59,827 nucleotides of DNA from a virus. Below the pieces are notes generated by a model, which was not told where the DNA came from, ran no database searches, and was given only the letters and a program-made list of their open reading frames with translations. Of this stretch, positions 15,760 to 23,837 are shown one piece after another (the first letter of the stretch is position 1; the number at the start of each line of letters is the position of its first letter). The position numbers and the translations under genes were made by a program. The DNA lies in the IMG/VR virus record IMGVR_UViG_3300008450_000043, positions 1 through 59,827 of that record. One strand, written 5' to 3'.

Positions 15760-15978
15760 ATGACTGCTAACCCTATCTCCTACAACTCCGACGGAACCTG
15801 CTCGTGGGTTCACCAACCCGGTGACCTATACGTTGTCACAGGCACCACGCGGGATGGCCGAAGGTTCCGCCAAGTCCACGCCACATGGGGCATGGCCCGT
15901 GGAATCAACCTTTGGAACGGCACCAAGTGGCTGTTCCGGGATGGCCGCCGGTTCCGCATCAGCCGAACGATCAACTAG
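15760..15978 (+). CDS. Small protein of unknown function, 72 residues
   Basis: Begins MTANPISYNSDGTCSWVHQP. A beta-rich pattern with repeated TRDGRRFRQ and FRDGRRFRI segments suggests a small beta-sheet domain with two similar halves. The leader is a run of CAAA repeats ending ACATC before the ATG. No family recognised. Confidence 0.6.
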   Translation: MTANPISYNSDGTCSWVHQPGDLYVVTGTTRDGRRFRQVHATWGMARGINLWNGTKWLFRDGRRFRISRTIN

Positions 15979-16000
15979 CTAGCAAGCTTTGACAAAGCCG

Positions 16001-16029
16001 TTGACAGGTTGTCATATCTAACCTATGAT
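16001..16029 (+). promoter_or_regulatory. Near-consensus sigma70-type promoter
   Basis: TTGACA at 16001-16006, a 17-base spacer and TATGAT at 16024-16029. The -35 box overlaps an inverted repeat TGACA-GGT-TGTCA (16002-16014), a possible operator. It stands about 120 bases before the AAA+ gene and probably drives the AAA+/metallopeptidase/VWA operon. Confidence 0.75.
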
Positions 16030-16150
16030 GACCTCTCACTGGCAAGAATTGCCGACCTACAAGAGGCCCGACGCCTCCTCTCGTAGGCTGCGACACCGCA
16101 ACAAGGCTGCCGCGAAACCAACAAACCAAACTGATAGAAACCAAACAAAC

Positions 16151-17665
16151 ATGAATACATCCACCAATCCCGCCACCGTCGAAACCATGAACAAGGACGA
16201 GCTCCGTCCGTTCATCCAAGGCCACATCAAGAAGCTGGCTGCTGCCAGCATCGGCAAGGAGTTCCCCACGACGGCGGCAATCACTGACATCTGCAAGTCA
16301 TTAGGGTATGATTCCGTGAGTGACATCACGGCGTATGCCCCGGTCTCTGCGATGCGCGAGGTTGCCACGAAGATCATGGGCCATCCGTTGTTCGACGGCG
16401 CGGTCCCTGCCCCTGCCCCTGCCCCTGCCGAGTTGCCCCCACCACCAGCTGAGATCAAGGTAGAAACCCTTGAGGGTGACGAGTTGGAAGACGCCTTGGC
16501 TGCTGCTGAGAAGCAGATGGCCAAGCTCCGTGAGGCTGCCGCCAAGCGTGCCACTGTGGGAGCTGTCCCGCCAGACTTGGTGGCCCGGCTTGACGAGATG
16601 GGAGCAGACATCGCCAAGCACAGCGGGCACATCACTGACCTTCACAAGACGGTTAGTGACCACGGCGCTGAGGTTGCCCGCCTCAAGCCAATCATTGACG
16701 CCATCACCGCGGCGTTGCCTTCTGCAACACCGCCACCTCCCCGCGTTGTTGCTGCCGTCGCTGCTGCCGTGTCACCCACCAAGGACCGGATGCTGGAGGC
16801 GGTGCGACCGTTCTTCACGCCGGGCATGGAGCAGACTTGTGCCATCCCTGCCGTCGTGTCTCCGCCTTCGTTCGGTAAGACGTTCATGGCAGACAGCATT
16901 GCCGGGCTGTACGAAGCCTCGTTCCTGCATCCCTTCAAGGATGACATTGACGAGATCAGCGCCCTTGTTGGCACCGTGACACCTCGTCCAGACGGCACGT
17001 TGCTGACGGCTGACGGCCCGTTGACGGCTGCCCTTCGGACAGCTGCCGCTGGCACCAAGACGCTGTTCATCGGTGATGAGGTGTTCAACGCCACCCGCAA
17101 GACGATGGAGTGGATGCTCTCCACCCTGTCACCGCGTGTCTATGACGGCAAGCGTTGCTATATCCTGCAAACCCGGCAGGTCGAAGAGGACGGCACGTTT
17201 GAGATTCTTCGCGCTCCCGTGGAGAACCTCCACATCCTGTTCATGGGTAACTTGCGGGCCTCTCCACCAGAAGCGTTTGCTTCACGCATTCAGCTCCTTC
17301 GGTTCGACTTCTCCAAGGAGTGGGCTGAGGAAGTTTGTCTAGCTCGCTTGGAGTATTTCTCCGGCGGCCTGTTCACTCCGGCAACCCCGGCAGTCAAGAC
17401 ATGGGCAGCAAAGTTTGCCCTACTCATGGAGGCCACTCGTGCCCGCTACTCCACCTTGGAGCTGGCTCGCCCGCTGTGCTTCCGTTTCCTGATTGCGGCC
17501 ATCCAGAATGTCTGCCGATGGGAGGCTAGCCCCACCGTCAAGCATCTGTCGGAGTACTTCCACAAGTATCTCCCGCAGCAGATTGCCGTCCAGAACGCGG
17601 CAACGCAGGACACCGACCCGACATCCTTTGCTCTCGCCAAGGACCTCGCCAAGCTCATGGACTAA
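16151..17665 (+). CDS. MoxR/CobS-like AAA+ ATPase
   Basis: A 504-residue protein. An N-terminal helical domain (about 12-75) and an A/P-rich linker are followed by a coiled coil (about 110-180), then an AAA+ ATPase domain. Walker A is seen as VSPPSFGKTF (about 236-245, an altered P-loop) and Walker B as TLFIGDEVF (about 303-311). ILFMGNLRASPPEAFASRIQLLRFDF is split by a sensor and arginine-finger region, as in MoxR and CobS ATPases. Such ATPases act with VWA proteins to remodel other proteins or insert metals, and both partners follow here. Start ATG 16151 has a CAAACAAAC leader. Confidence 0.85.
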   Translation: MNTSTNPATVETMNKDELRPFIQGHIKKLAAASIGKEFPTTAAITDICKSLGYDSVSDITAYAPVSAMREVATKIMGHPLFDGAVPAPAPAPAELPPPPAEIKVETLEGDELEDALAAAEKQMAKLREAAAKRATVGAVPPDLVARLDEMGADIAKHSGHITDLHKTVSDHGAEVARLKPIIDAITAALPSATPPPPRVVAAVAAAVSPTKDRMLEAVRPFFTPGMEQTCAIPAVVSPPSFGKTFMADSIAGLYEASFLHPFKDDIDEISALVGTVTPRPDGTLLTADGPLTAALRTAAAGTKTLFIGDEVFNATRKTMEWMLSTLSPRVYDGKRCYILQTRQVEEDGTFEILRAPVENLHILFMGNLRASPPEAFASRIQLLRFDFSKEWAEEVCLARLEYFSGGLFTPATPAVKTWAAKFALLMEATRARYSTLELARPLCFRFLIAAIQNVCRWEASPTVKHLSEYFHKYLPQQIAVQNAATQDTDPTSFALAKDLAKLMD

Positions 17666-17703
17666 CCCCGTTGCAACCTTGTAACACCGAACCAAACAAT
17701 ACT

Positions 17704-18723
17704 ATGATCACACCAAACCAATTCTCAAAGGCAAAGTCTAGCGCTCTGCGCCGTAAGACTCTCGCTCCCACAGGCAAAATCCGCCAACGTGGAGGCCCCC
17801 TATGGTGGCTTTGTGCGGAGTCTCCCCTCCGCCCCGAACTTGGCAGACGGGTACCCTCTAACACGACTGTTGTCTCATCTACTGCTAAGAGTCTTCCAAC
17901 GGCTTGCTGGGAGTGGGATAAGGGGGGTCCCCGCCACCTCATCCGCATCGGAGACAGGCTAGATGAGGCTTTCTACCCGGAGACTAGTTCGACCGATGCC
18001 AAGAACATCGAGCTTGTGAAAAGCGTCATCGCTCACGAGGTCTGCCATGCAGCCTACACGAGCCTTGACAGGGCAGACATCAACCGCCGCCTTGCGGACT
18101 ACAAGCTGAAGTTCCGCTTCCATAACCTTGCGGAGGATTGCCGCATCGAGTGGAAGTATCTCAAGGAACGCGGCAAGGACCACCGCTTCGGCTGGCTCAA
18201 GCATAACGAACTGCCCGGCATGACGGCCCCGACTAACAATCCTTCTACTTATCTGTGGCAACTCAAGAGCCGTGAACCGGCGCTGTTCAAGACAATCGCT
18301 TCGGCGGCTGCCCCGCTCAAGTGGACAGGACTGGCGACATTCGTGACCGGAGTTCTTGCTGGGCATCGAGTGGACAAGGTCATCCAGAAGTTCTACCAGC
18401 GCTTTGTGGAGGCCCCCGATGAGCATGCCCTCATTCCCATCGAGAAGGAATGGGTGGACCTCTTCGGTCACGAAGTCGAGTCTGTCACGGGCGTCTCCGA
18501 CTTTGACGAGTCGGGTGGGCTTGCTGCTGCGGCTGCCGCCGCGGCAAGTGGTGGCGGAGCTGAGGGCGCATCTGCCCCGGTAAGTTCTGGCATCGGCAGT
18601 GCTGCTGCCATGGCAGAAACGGGGCCCAAGACGCAGGAGGATTTCTTGTACCCCGGTGACGTTCCCTTAGACATCCATGCCCGCATCGCTGGCTTGTCTC
18701 CTCTGTCTGCCTTCATGCACTAA
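17704..18723 (+). CDS. CobT-like metallopeptidase-domain protein (HExxH)
   Basis: A 339-residue protein with a zinc-binding HEVCH at residues 111-115 in VIAHEVCHAAY. A conserved NLAEDCRIEWKY follows about 30 residues later, whose acidic residue could be the third ligand. This arrangement matches the putative metallopeptidase domain found upstream of VWA domains in CobT-like and DUF2201-like proteins. The end is alanine/glycine-rich and flexible. Here the VWA domain is on a separate gene that follows. ATG 17704 is preferred over an upstream TTG, because the leader is non-coding palindrome sequence. It probably works as the partner of the ATPase. Confidence 0.8.
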   Translation: MITPNQFSKAKSSALRRKTLAPTGKIRQRGGPLWWLCAESPLRPELGRRVPSNTTVVSSTAKSLPTACWEWDKGGPRHLIRIGDRLDEAFYPETSSTDAKNIELVKSVIAHEVCHAAYTSLDRADINRRLADYKLKFRFHNLAEDCRIEWKYLKERGKDHRFGWLKHNELPGMTAPTNNPSTYLWQLKSREPALFKTIASAAAPLKWTGLATFVTGVLAGHRVDKVIQKFYQRFVEAPDEHALIPIEKEWVDLFGHEVESVTGVSDFDESGGLAAAAAAAASGGGAEGASAPVSSGIGSAAAMAETGPKTQEDFLYPGDVPLDIHARIAGLSPLSAFMH

Positions 18724-18747
18724 CATCAACATCAACATCAACATCAA
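18724..18747 (+). repeat. ACATCA hexamer tandem repeat before the VWA gene
   Basis: Four to five units of ACATCA directly follow a stop codon and lead into TTACTATG of the next gene. It is probably an unstructured leader similar in composition to the CAAAC leaders. Length variation here could tune translation. Confidence 0.7.
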
Positions 18748-18753
18748 CTTACT

Positions 18754-19503
18754 ATGAGCAAAACAACATTCCGTGGAGTTCGTTTCGATCAATCCCTTGC
18801 CCGGCGCGTGGCGTCTGGTTTCTCCCTCGTGTTCGAGAATGCTGAGCCTTCTCCCGCACAAGCCTCGTCTAGCGGGTCTCGTCTTCGCCTGTCGAAGGCA
18901 CTGACTCGCCAATGGGACACCGCGTTCCTCCACCTCAGTGGAGCATCCGGTGTTCGTAACATCGTCCTCGTCGTGGATATGTCTGGGTCTATGTCAGGCA
19001 TGTGGGAGACTGGTGGCAAGGAGTTCGTGTGGGGTCTGATTCTGCTGGCGCGTGAGGGCGTCATCAACCTGCGCGTGTTCCTGACTGGCAACAAGTTAGC
19101 CGAGATGCCTATCAGCATCCCGTTCATGACGTTCCTCCGACTCAATCCCTACCATGGCAAGGAGGGGTTCCGTGACACCTTGCAACACCGCGTCATTGCT
19201 CCCTTGTTGGAGCAAGCCGATTGCGTGCTGTGCTGGACGGACGGGCAACTCACTGACGGGTGCGTTGACGCGGCTGAGTGGCGGGCTCGTGGGGTCCACC
19301 TGATCGGGGCAACTCTTGCCCGCCCTAAATCAGAGGCCATGGTCCACGCCAAAGACGGCACTGCTAAGGTGATGCCCATCGTTGATGCGATGCGGACTCA
19401 CTTCCACTCTGGCTTCTCCAACCCTGATGCTGTCAATCTTGCCACGCAGATTGCCACCTACATTGCAACCACTGAACCCAAGGAGCTTCGTTCCCACTCA
19501 TGA
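18754..19503 (+). CDS. Von Willebrand factor A domain protein
   Basis: A 249-residue protein, nearly all a VWA domain. The metal-ion-dependent adhesion site appears as VVDMSGSMSG (Asp75, Ser77, Ser79), with a later acidic position in CWTDGQLTDG. It is the third member of the ATPase / HExxH / VWA set and corresponds to the C-terminal domain of CobT-type proteins. Its stop overlaps the next start (ATGA). The target of the complex is unknown; in cellular MoxR-VWA systems it is protein remodelling or metal insertion. Confidence 0.9.
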   Translation: MSKTTFRGVRFDQSLARRVASGFSLVFENAEPSPAQASSSGSRLRLSKALTRQWDTAFLHLSGASGVRNIVLVVDMSGSMSGMWETGGKEFVWGLILLAREGVINLRVFLTGNKLAEMPISIPFMTFLRLNPYHGKEGFRDTLQHRVIAPLLEQADCVLCWTDGQLTDGCVDAAEWRARGVHLIGATLARPKSEAMVHAKDGTAKVMPIVDAMRTHFHSGFSNPDAVNLATQIATYIATTEPKELRSHS

Positions 19504-19991
19504 GCCCCGCTGACGAAACCTCTCAGCAGTCCTCCCTCTCGGGGGAGGGCTATCGTCTCAATGTCTGGTTCCGTGAATCGTGGGACCAAGTCATGGAGCA
19601 ACTGCACTCTCGTGTGGATAGCCTTGTGCCCATGGAATTGTGGCGGACTAAAGTAAGCGGAGCAACCATGCCCCGTGAAGTGAATACAGTCCTGCTCAAA
19701 TACCCTGACGAGGCTACAATGTACGACTCCTACGCTGTTGCGCTCATCACCTGCCCCCCGGCAAGTGTTGCCACCGTGACTGTTTGGGCGCGTCAAACCG
19801 GTGGGCTGGCCCAAAACTCCTTCGTTGTCCCGATGCGCCCCGAGTGGACGTGCTACGGAAGCGAACCGTTCCCGCCCTTCGTCGGAGAAGATCACTCCTT
19901 CCGCACCAAGGACGGCGGGGTTTTCCTGTGGCAAACCATCCCCGAGTTCACTGCTTGGGCAACCCGAAAAGGCTATGCCAACCAACACTAA
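19500..19991 (+). CDS. Unknown protein coupled to the VWA gene, 163 residues
   Basis: Begins MSPADETSQQSSLSGEGYRL. It has a beta-rich domain with VNTVLLKYPDEATMYDSYAVALITC and aromatic segments (TVWARQTGG, RPEWTCYG). No family recognised. An ATGA overlap with the VWA gene and a 17-base overlap with the next gene suggest it belongs to the same functional unit. Confidence 0.75.
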   Translation: MSPADETSQQSSLSGEGYRLNVWFRESWDQVMEQLHSRVDSLVPMELWRTKVSGATMPREVNTVLLKYPDEATMYDSYAVALITCPPASVATVTVWARQTGGLAQNSFVVPMRPEWTCYGSEPFPPFVGEDHSFRTKDGGVFLWQTIPEFTAWATRKGYANQH

Positions 19992-20442
19992 AATCTACCG
20001 TCTTGGAATCACTGTCACCTTGGCGGCTCCTCCTTTCCACACTGGGAAGATTGTAGCCAAAGCCGAGGTAGATGGGCGTCACCCTTCGGGTAGCTGCATC
20101 TCTGAACTTGTTGCTGTGCGGTGGAAGCATAACGGCAAGGCGGAGCTTGTGGACTGGCGAAGGTTAGTCACTCCAGCGCATGGCCCTTTGGGGATACGTG
20201 TCTATCAGCTTGAGCCGCGCCCCCGTTACGGAAGGATTGCGCTGCCCGGCGACAAGACCCCCGGCGTTGCTCGTCTCATGTCTGCCATCGCTCGACTCAA
20301 AGGTCGGGCGGTGGTTGTCTGGGATGACGGAACGCGCTCCATCGAGCGACTCAAAACACTCACCCACATCCCTCCGTGCTGGCCGGACGATGAGGAAGAC
20401 ACAAGCCAGTTGCAGTCTGCAACACCATCATCATCATCATGA
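19975..20442 (+). CDS. Unknown protein, 155 residues
   Basis: Begins MPTNTKIYRLGITVTLAAPP. It is beta-rich and basic, with VAVRWKHNGKAELVDWRRL and AVVVWDDGTRSIERL, which resembles a small SH3-like or Tudor-like barrel, though this is only an impression. The C-terminal serine run is encoded by a TCA repeat. It overlaps the gene before by 17 bases. A GTTGCA palindrome (20409-20423) lies in its 3' end. Confidence 0.7.
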   Translation: MPTNTKIYRLGITVTLAAPPFHTGKIVAKAEVDGRHPSGSCISELVAVRWKHNGKAELVDWRRLVTPAHGPLGIRVYQLEPRPRYGRIALPGDKTPGVARLMSAIARLKGRAVVVWDDGTRSIERLKTLTHIPPCWPDDEEDTSQLQSATPSSSS

Positions 20443-20603
20443 AGATTCATCCAACAAACTCTGGCAACCTCATGGTTCGCCGCAATCCAAAAGCCCTACG
20501 CCTGCGCGAGACAGTCTCTGACCTCGTGCTACTATCCAACCGTGAAGCCGCGCACCTCTTGCGCCGTGCTCCCTACACAAACTTCAACCTCTACACACCA
20601 TGA
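20439..20603 (+). CDS. Small basic protein, 54 residues
   Basis: Begins MKIHPTNSGNLMVRRNPKAL and ends TNFNLYTP; arginine-rich with a helical middle (LSNREAAHLLRRAP). No family recognised. It overlaps both neighbours by four bases, which supports it being a real gene. Confidence 0.6.
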   Translation: MKIHPTNSGNLMVRRNPKALRLRETVSDLVLLSNREAAHLLRRAPYTNFNLYTP

Positions 20604-20905
20604 GTGCGACACCTGAAACAACGGCGGCAATCGTTGCTGCAAACGGGGCTTGGACCTTCGACCTCAAGGAGAAGATGCAGAGGTTAGAGGAAGAGCGGGA
20701 CAGGCTGGCCGAACAACTAACCATAGTGGGGGCTGACCTCCTCCATAAGGACGTTGTTCTGCGCGAGATCAAGGTGCTTGCCGAGGGGCTACATAAGTAT
20801 GGCCCGAAGGGGACAAGCCAGCGAACAGCACGGGCAATCCTTGCTGCTCTGGCTCCTGTGCTCCCCGGCGTCGAGGCTCCACCATTCATGGACCCTACCA
20901 CTTGA
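20600..20905 (+). CDS. Coiled-coil protein, 101 residues
   Basis: The segment LKEKMQRLEEERDRLAEQL (about 22-40) is a clear coiled coil. It is followed by a helical region and a proline-rich end. No family recognised. It is the last gene of the ATPase/VWA operon and ends against a minus-strand gene, overlapping its 3' end by 11 bases. Confidence 0.65.
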   Translation: MSATPETTAAIVAANGAWTFDLKEKMQRLEEERDRLAEQLTIVGADLLHKDVVLREIKVLAEGLHKYGPKGTSQRTARAILAALAPVLPGVEAPPFMDPTT

Positions 20906-21182
20906 CGCGATCGGCCCAGTAGGCTGCCGACATCTTGCCTTTGGCAATGTTGTCGGCGTGCCTTGCCTTAAAAGCTTCACGGCGTTTGCGGTAGGCGGCG
21001 GATTCCCCCTCTTTTTTGGGGGAGCCGCTGACTCCCTGCTGGCCAAAGCGAATCGTCTTAATCTTGTCACCCGACTTAGCCACCACGACGTGGGACTTGG
21101 TTGGGTGGCTTGGCGTTTTCTTTGGTTTATTGTAGCCGCTTACTCCGGCGGCCTTGAGGCGAGGATCTGGTTTATTGGGCAT
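20895..21182 (-). CDS. DUF6321-like basic phage protein
   Basis: A 95-residue, strongly basic protein on the opposite strand to its neighbours. It contains the striking string KSHVVVAKSGDKIKTIRFG, then GESAAYRKRREAFKARHADN and ends with KMSAAYWADRVKW. From memory this matches a small family seen in cyanophages and other aquatic phages (DUF6321-like); function unknown. ATG 21182 was chosen; upstream codons do not look coding. Being a lone leftward gene, it must have its own promoter, perhaps in 21183-21336. Confidence 0.8.
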   Translation of the reverse strand: MPNKPDPRLKAAGVSGYNKPKKTPSHPTKSHVVVAKSGDKIKTIRFGQQGVSGSPKKEGESAAYRKRREAFKARHADNIAKGKMSAAYWADRVKW

Positions 21183-21294
21183 AGTGTGGGTGAGGGATGC
21201 CGAGACACGTAGTTCGGGCAGAGCTTTTTGCAAGGCCCGGAATTTTCTGCGCAAAAACTGTTGACGAAATTCACGACCGCTAACAACATGACAC

Positions 21295-21309
21295 GTTGCT
21301 TTTTGCAAC
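21295..21309. repeat. GTTGC..GCAAC palindrome in a gene leader
   Basis: GTTGCTTTTTGCAAC, followed by ACCGCAAC and then the CAGACAAACAAACATC leader of the gene at 21337. It lies in the 154-base divergent region that must hold promoters for both flanking genes. A weak TTGACG is seen at 21261 without a good -10 box. Confidence 0.5.
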
Positions 21310-21336
21310 ACCGCAACAATCAGACAAACAAACATC

Positions 21337-21693
21337 ATGCCTAGAACACTAACGATTACACCTGCTGCATCAGGGTTTCACATCTACCTTGGTAACGATT
21401 CTAGCAGTGGAGAACCACTGCTTCCTCTACTGGACGCCTGTGTAGCCACCCGCCACGAGGCCAAGGAACTTATCCTTGAGTACCTCGACGACCCCGAACA
21501 GCTTGCCCGGACCATCCTCCGCCGCTGTCCGTACCTCAAGGCGTTCGCTACTCCTACTCAACGGGCTGAGCTCATTCAAGAGGAGCTCGACTTTACCCGT
21601 CAAGTTATCAGTGAAGTTATCACTGAGGCGGAAGAGGCGATCAAACTTGAGGAAGAGAAAGCCAACCGCGGACGGCCACGTAAATCTCGATGA
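21337..21693 (+). CDS. Unknown protein with AT-hook-like C-terminus
   Basis: A 118-residue acidic, helical protein that ends RGRPRKSR. The GRP core flanked by basic residues is the AT-hook motif that binds the minor groove of AT-rich DNA. The rest, with QRAELIQEELDFTRQVISEVITEAEEAIKLEEE cut by no glycine, is a long helix. Likely DNA-binding; family unknown. It starts a run of tightly packed small genes. Confidence 0.7.
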   Translation: MPRTLTITPAASGFHIYLGNDSSSGEPLLPLLDACVATRHEAKELILEYLDDPEQLARTILRRCPYLKAFATPTQRAELIQEELDFTRQVISEVITEAEEAIKLEEEKANRGRPRKSR

Positions 21694-21908
21694 CTGTCAT
21701 GGAACGCCTGCTTTCCTTTGGAAAGCCCGGCTTCCGGTGGCTGGTCTATGAACACTGTGACACTGGCAATCGCCAGCTTCGGCATGCCGACCCCGACCAA
21801 CCAAACCCCGAGGTTGCCAAGGGATGGGTGCTTATCAAATCCGTGGTTCACAACCCTTCGTGGACCACTGCATCGAAAGTCTATGATCAAACTCAACTTC
21901 TCCACTAA
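21690..21908 (+). CDS. Small protein of unknown function, 72 residues
   Basis: Begins MTVMERLLSFGKPGFRWLVY. It has mixed beta-strand and loop character with a WVLIKSVVHNPSW segment. No family recognised. ATGA overlap with the gene before it. Confidence 0.6.
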   Translation: MTVMERLLSFGKPGFRWLVYEHCDTGNRQLRHADPDQPNPEVAKGWVLIKSVVHNPSWTTASKVYDQTQLLH

Positions 21909-21911
21909 CCT

Positions 21912-22094
21912 ATGATTCTTACTATACCCCTCGCTGAATTTATTGCTGAACTCCAACGGCTTCATGCCCAGCAAGACAACCACCCGATGACTCAGCTGCG
22001 TGTCACTGCTGACGGCTACTCAAATGACCCCGAGCTCTTTGTCTCCTCAAACCTTCATGCTGGTGGAACCATCGTAGCAACTTGCTTCAAATGA
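21912..22094 (+). CDS. Small protein of unknown function, 60 residues
   Basis: Begins MILTIPLAEFIAELQRLHAQ; an amphipathic helix followed by beta-like segments (TQLRVTADGYSNDPELFV, GGTIVATCFK). No family recognised. Its stop overlaps the next start. Confidence 0.6.
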   Translation: MILTIPLAEFIAELQRLHAQQDNHPMTQLRVTADGYSNDPELFVSSNLHAGGTIVATCFK

Positions 22095-22513
22095 CGCTCA
22101 CACCTGACCAGAAGCGTGTGGCTCAGCTGGTTCTCGACGGGCTATCATTCACGGAAATCGTCAAGGAACTTGGCGTGACTAAGATTGCCGTCGGGAACTG
22201 GCTTCGGGCTCTACGCAATAGGACGGACTGCCGCGACCGGTATGACTTGTTCATACACGCCGACAGACTTGGGCTGACCCGGCCCAACGATGACGTGTTT
22301 CTGATTAGCCGTACGCAGTTCAACCGACTGGACAGCGCACGTGGCAGTCTCACCCTGTGCAGAGCTGTTACAACCTGCAACACCGAAGCAGAGCTAGATG
22401 ATTTGCTTCGTGGTGCCCCACCTGAACACCGCTCAGATGCTGTCACTGCATGTGCCACGATGATGCGGAAACTCTTTCAAAGTACAAACCATGCCACCCC
22501 ACCTAACCACTGA
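22091..22513 (+). CDS. Helix-turn-helix protein
   Basis: A 140-residue protein whose first 45 residues, with LTPDQKRVAQLVLDGLSF then TEIVKELGVTKIAVGNWL, form a helix-turn-helix like the LuxR/sigma region 4 type. The remainder is helical and unknown. Likely a DNA-binding regulator. ATG 22091 overlaps the stop of the gene before; its end overlaps the next gene by 23 bases. Confidence 0.7.
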   Translation: MTLTPDQKRVAQLVLDGLSFTEIVKELGVTKIAVGNWLRALRNRTDCRDRYDLFIHADRLGLTRPNDDVFLISRTQFNRLDSARGSLTLCRAVTTCNTEAELDDLLRGAPPEHRSDAVTACATMMRKLFQSTNHATPPNH

Positions 22514-22760
22514 TCTTATCCTCCGTATTTTCGGTTCCACTGAACCCGGAATCCGAGCACCCTCAACCTTCCCTTGCCTCGCTATCATCGTGGAGCAAGG
22601 AGCCGCCACACTTGACGATCTTGAGGAACGCCTTCGACTGGCGAGTCCCACCATCCGTGGCGCACTCACAGCCCTTGAACGAGCTGGATTTATCTCGGTG
22701 CAACGCGCTTCCAATGGTATCGGCGGCAAAGCCAAAAACATCTATCGAATCAAACCATGA
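22491..22760 (+). CDS. Winged-helix regulator
   Basis: An 89-residue protein with the winged helix-turn-helix pattern of small MarR/ArsR-like regulators. A helix precedes the recognition helix in LRLASPTIRGALTALERAGF, then the wing (ISVQRASNGIGGKAKNIYRI). It may repress or activate accessory genes; no operator can be assigned. ATGA overlap with the gene after it. Confidence 0.75.
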   Translation: MPPHLTTDLILRIFGSTEPGIRAPSTFPCLAIIVEQGAATLDDLEERLRLASPTIRGALTALERAGFISVQRASNGIGGKAKNIYRIKP

Positions 22761-23197
22761 ACGACAAAAACTACACTCTTGAGGAACTGGCGGACATTGG
22801 GGCAAAAGCAAGCTATGACCCGAAAGGTAACAACATAGTCATTTTCACCAAAGCCATTCTTGACGCCATTGGCTACGAGTTTCCCAAAGACGAGGAACGG
22901 GAGGCGTTTGATGCTTGGGCTAATGCTAACAATAAACTAGCTACCACTGCCCAATTTGAGGCGTGGAAAGCAGGCCGTGAGGAACTGCGAAAAGGATTCT
23001 GTTCCGCCCAATGCCGGGACACAAAAACGGAACCGCCATGGATTCCGTGGCATGGCACTCCGATTATCGGGCCGCAAACAAGATACGAGGTTGAGTTCCG
23101 AGGTGGCGAGAGGCGCATCTTGAGTCAAAGCGCTCTCCGCTGGATCGCACTCGACAACACAGCCGGGGACATTATTGCCTACCGCATTTTAGACTAA
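22757..23197 (+). CDS. Unknown phage accessory protein, 146 residues
   Basis: Begins MNDKNYTLEELADIGAKASY. It has EEREAFDAWANANNK and QFEAWKAGREE segments typical of phage accessory proteins with an FEAWxxxR helix. The C-terminal half is beta-rich (RYEVEFRGGERRILSQSAL). Function unknown. Confidence 0.7.
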   Translation: MNDKNYTLEELADIGAKASYDPKGNNIVIFTKAILDAIGYEFPKDEEREAFDAWANANNKLATTAQFEAWKAGREELRKGFCSAQCRDTKTEPPWIPWHGTPIIGPQTRYEVEFRGGERRILSQSALRWIALDNTAGDIIAYRILD

Positions 23198-23210
23198 TTA
23201 GACTAATCTT

Positions 23211-23837
23211 ATGAACACAATGAATACACAACAGACCACCTCCGAGCCGTTGCCTGCATGCGCGGCAGAACCAGCGCGTGTGCTTCGGCTGACGCTGAAG
23301 TTTCCGCTTCCAGCATCCGGTATGACCATCGAACAATTTTGCACTAAGCACCACGCCTGCAAAGAGGGCAAAGAATGGGCTTTAGCCTTTTGCGCTTCGA
23401 TGAAAGAAGTGTGGGAAAAAGCCAACCCAGCTTGGCTTCTTTGGGTTGCCACGCGACCTTCGGTATTGACGGATAAAGAACTGCGGTTATTTGCGGTGTT
23501 CGCCGCTCGTCAAGTTCAACATTTAATGACTGATTCGCGAAGCATTGAAGCGATTGATGTTGCCGAAAAATATGCTCAAGACAAAGCAAGTGATGACGAG
23601 CTTGCAGCAGCACGGTCAGCAGCACGGTCAGCAGCATGGTCAGCAGCACGGTCAGCAACAACAGCAGCAGCATGGGCAGCAACAGCAGCAGCAGACGCAG
23701 CATACGCAGCAGCAAGGGCAGCAGCAGACGCAGTAGCCGCAGCAGCAGACGCAGCAGCATGGGCAGCAAGCAACCCGGCCATAAAAGAATCTCAAGCCGC
23801 ATGGCTTCGGGAAAACACCACACCTAATTTTCTATGA
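23211..23837 (+). CDS. Alanine-repeat protein, 208 residues
   Basis: An N-terminal folded part (about 20-120) is followed by an alanine-rich repeat region of about 60 residues made of AAxxA units (ARSAAWSAARSA, AAADAAYAAARAAADAV). It is encoded by GCAGCA-rich DNA at 23606-23760. It ends AIKESQAAWLRENTTPNF. Proteins of this style are frequent in phages and are thought to form long helices; function unknown. The simple repeat is a likely hotspot for length change. Confidence 0.75.
   Translation: MNTMNTQQTTSEPLPACAAEPARVLRLTLKFPLPASGMTIEQFCTKHHACKEGKEWALAFCASMKEVWEKANPAWLLWVATRPSVLTDKELRLFAVFAARQVQHLMTDSRSIEAIDVAEKYAQDKASDDELAAARSAARSAAWSAARSATTAAAWAATAAADAAYAAARAAADAVAAAADAAAWAASNPAIKESQAAWLRENTTPNFL

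Noticed and set aside
16057-16635. 192-codon minus-strand frame
   Set aside because: Antisense to the AAA+ gene, with no leader or neighbours on that strand.
18724-18747. Possible CRISPR-like repeat
   Set aside because: Hexamer tandem repeat without spacers; a simple leader repeat.
21261-21290. Possible promoter TTGACG before the gene at 21337
   Set aside because: No convincing -10 box at 16-18 bases; listed only as a weak note.
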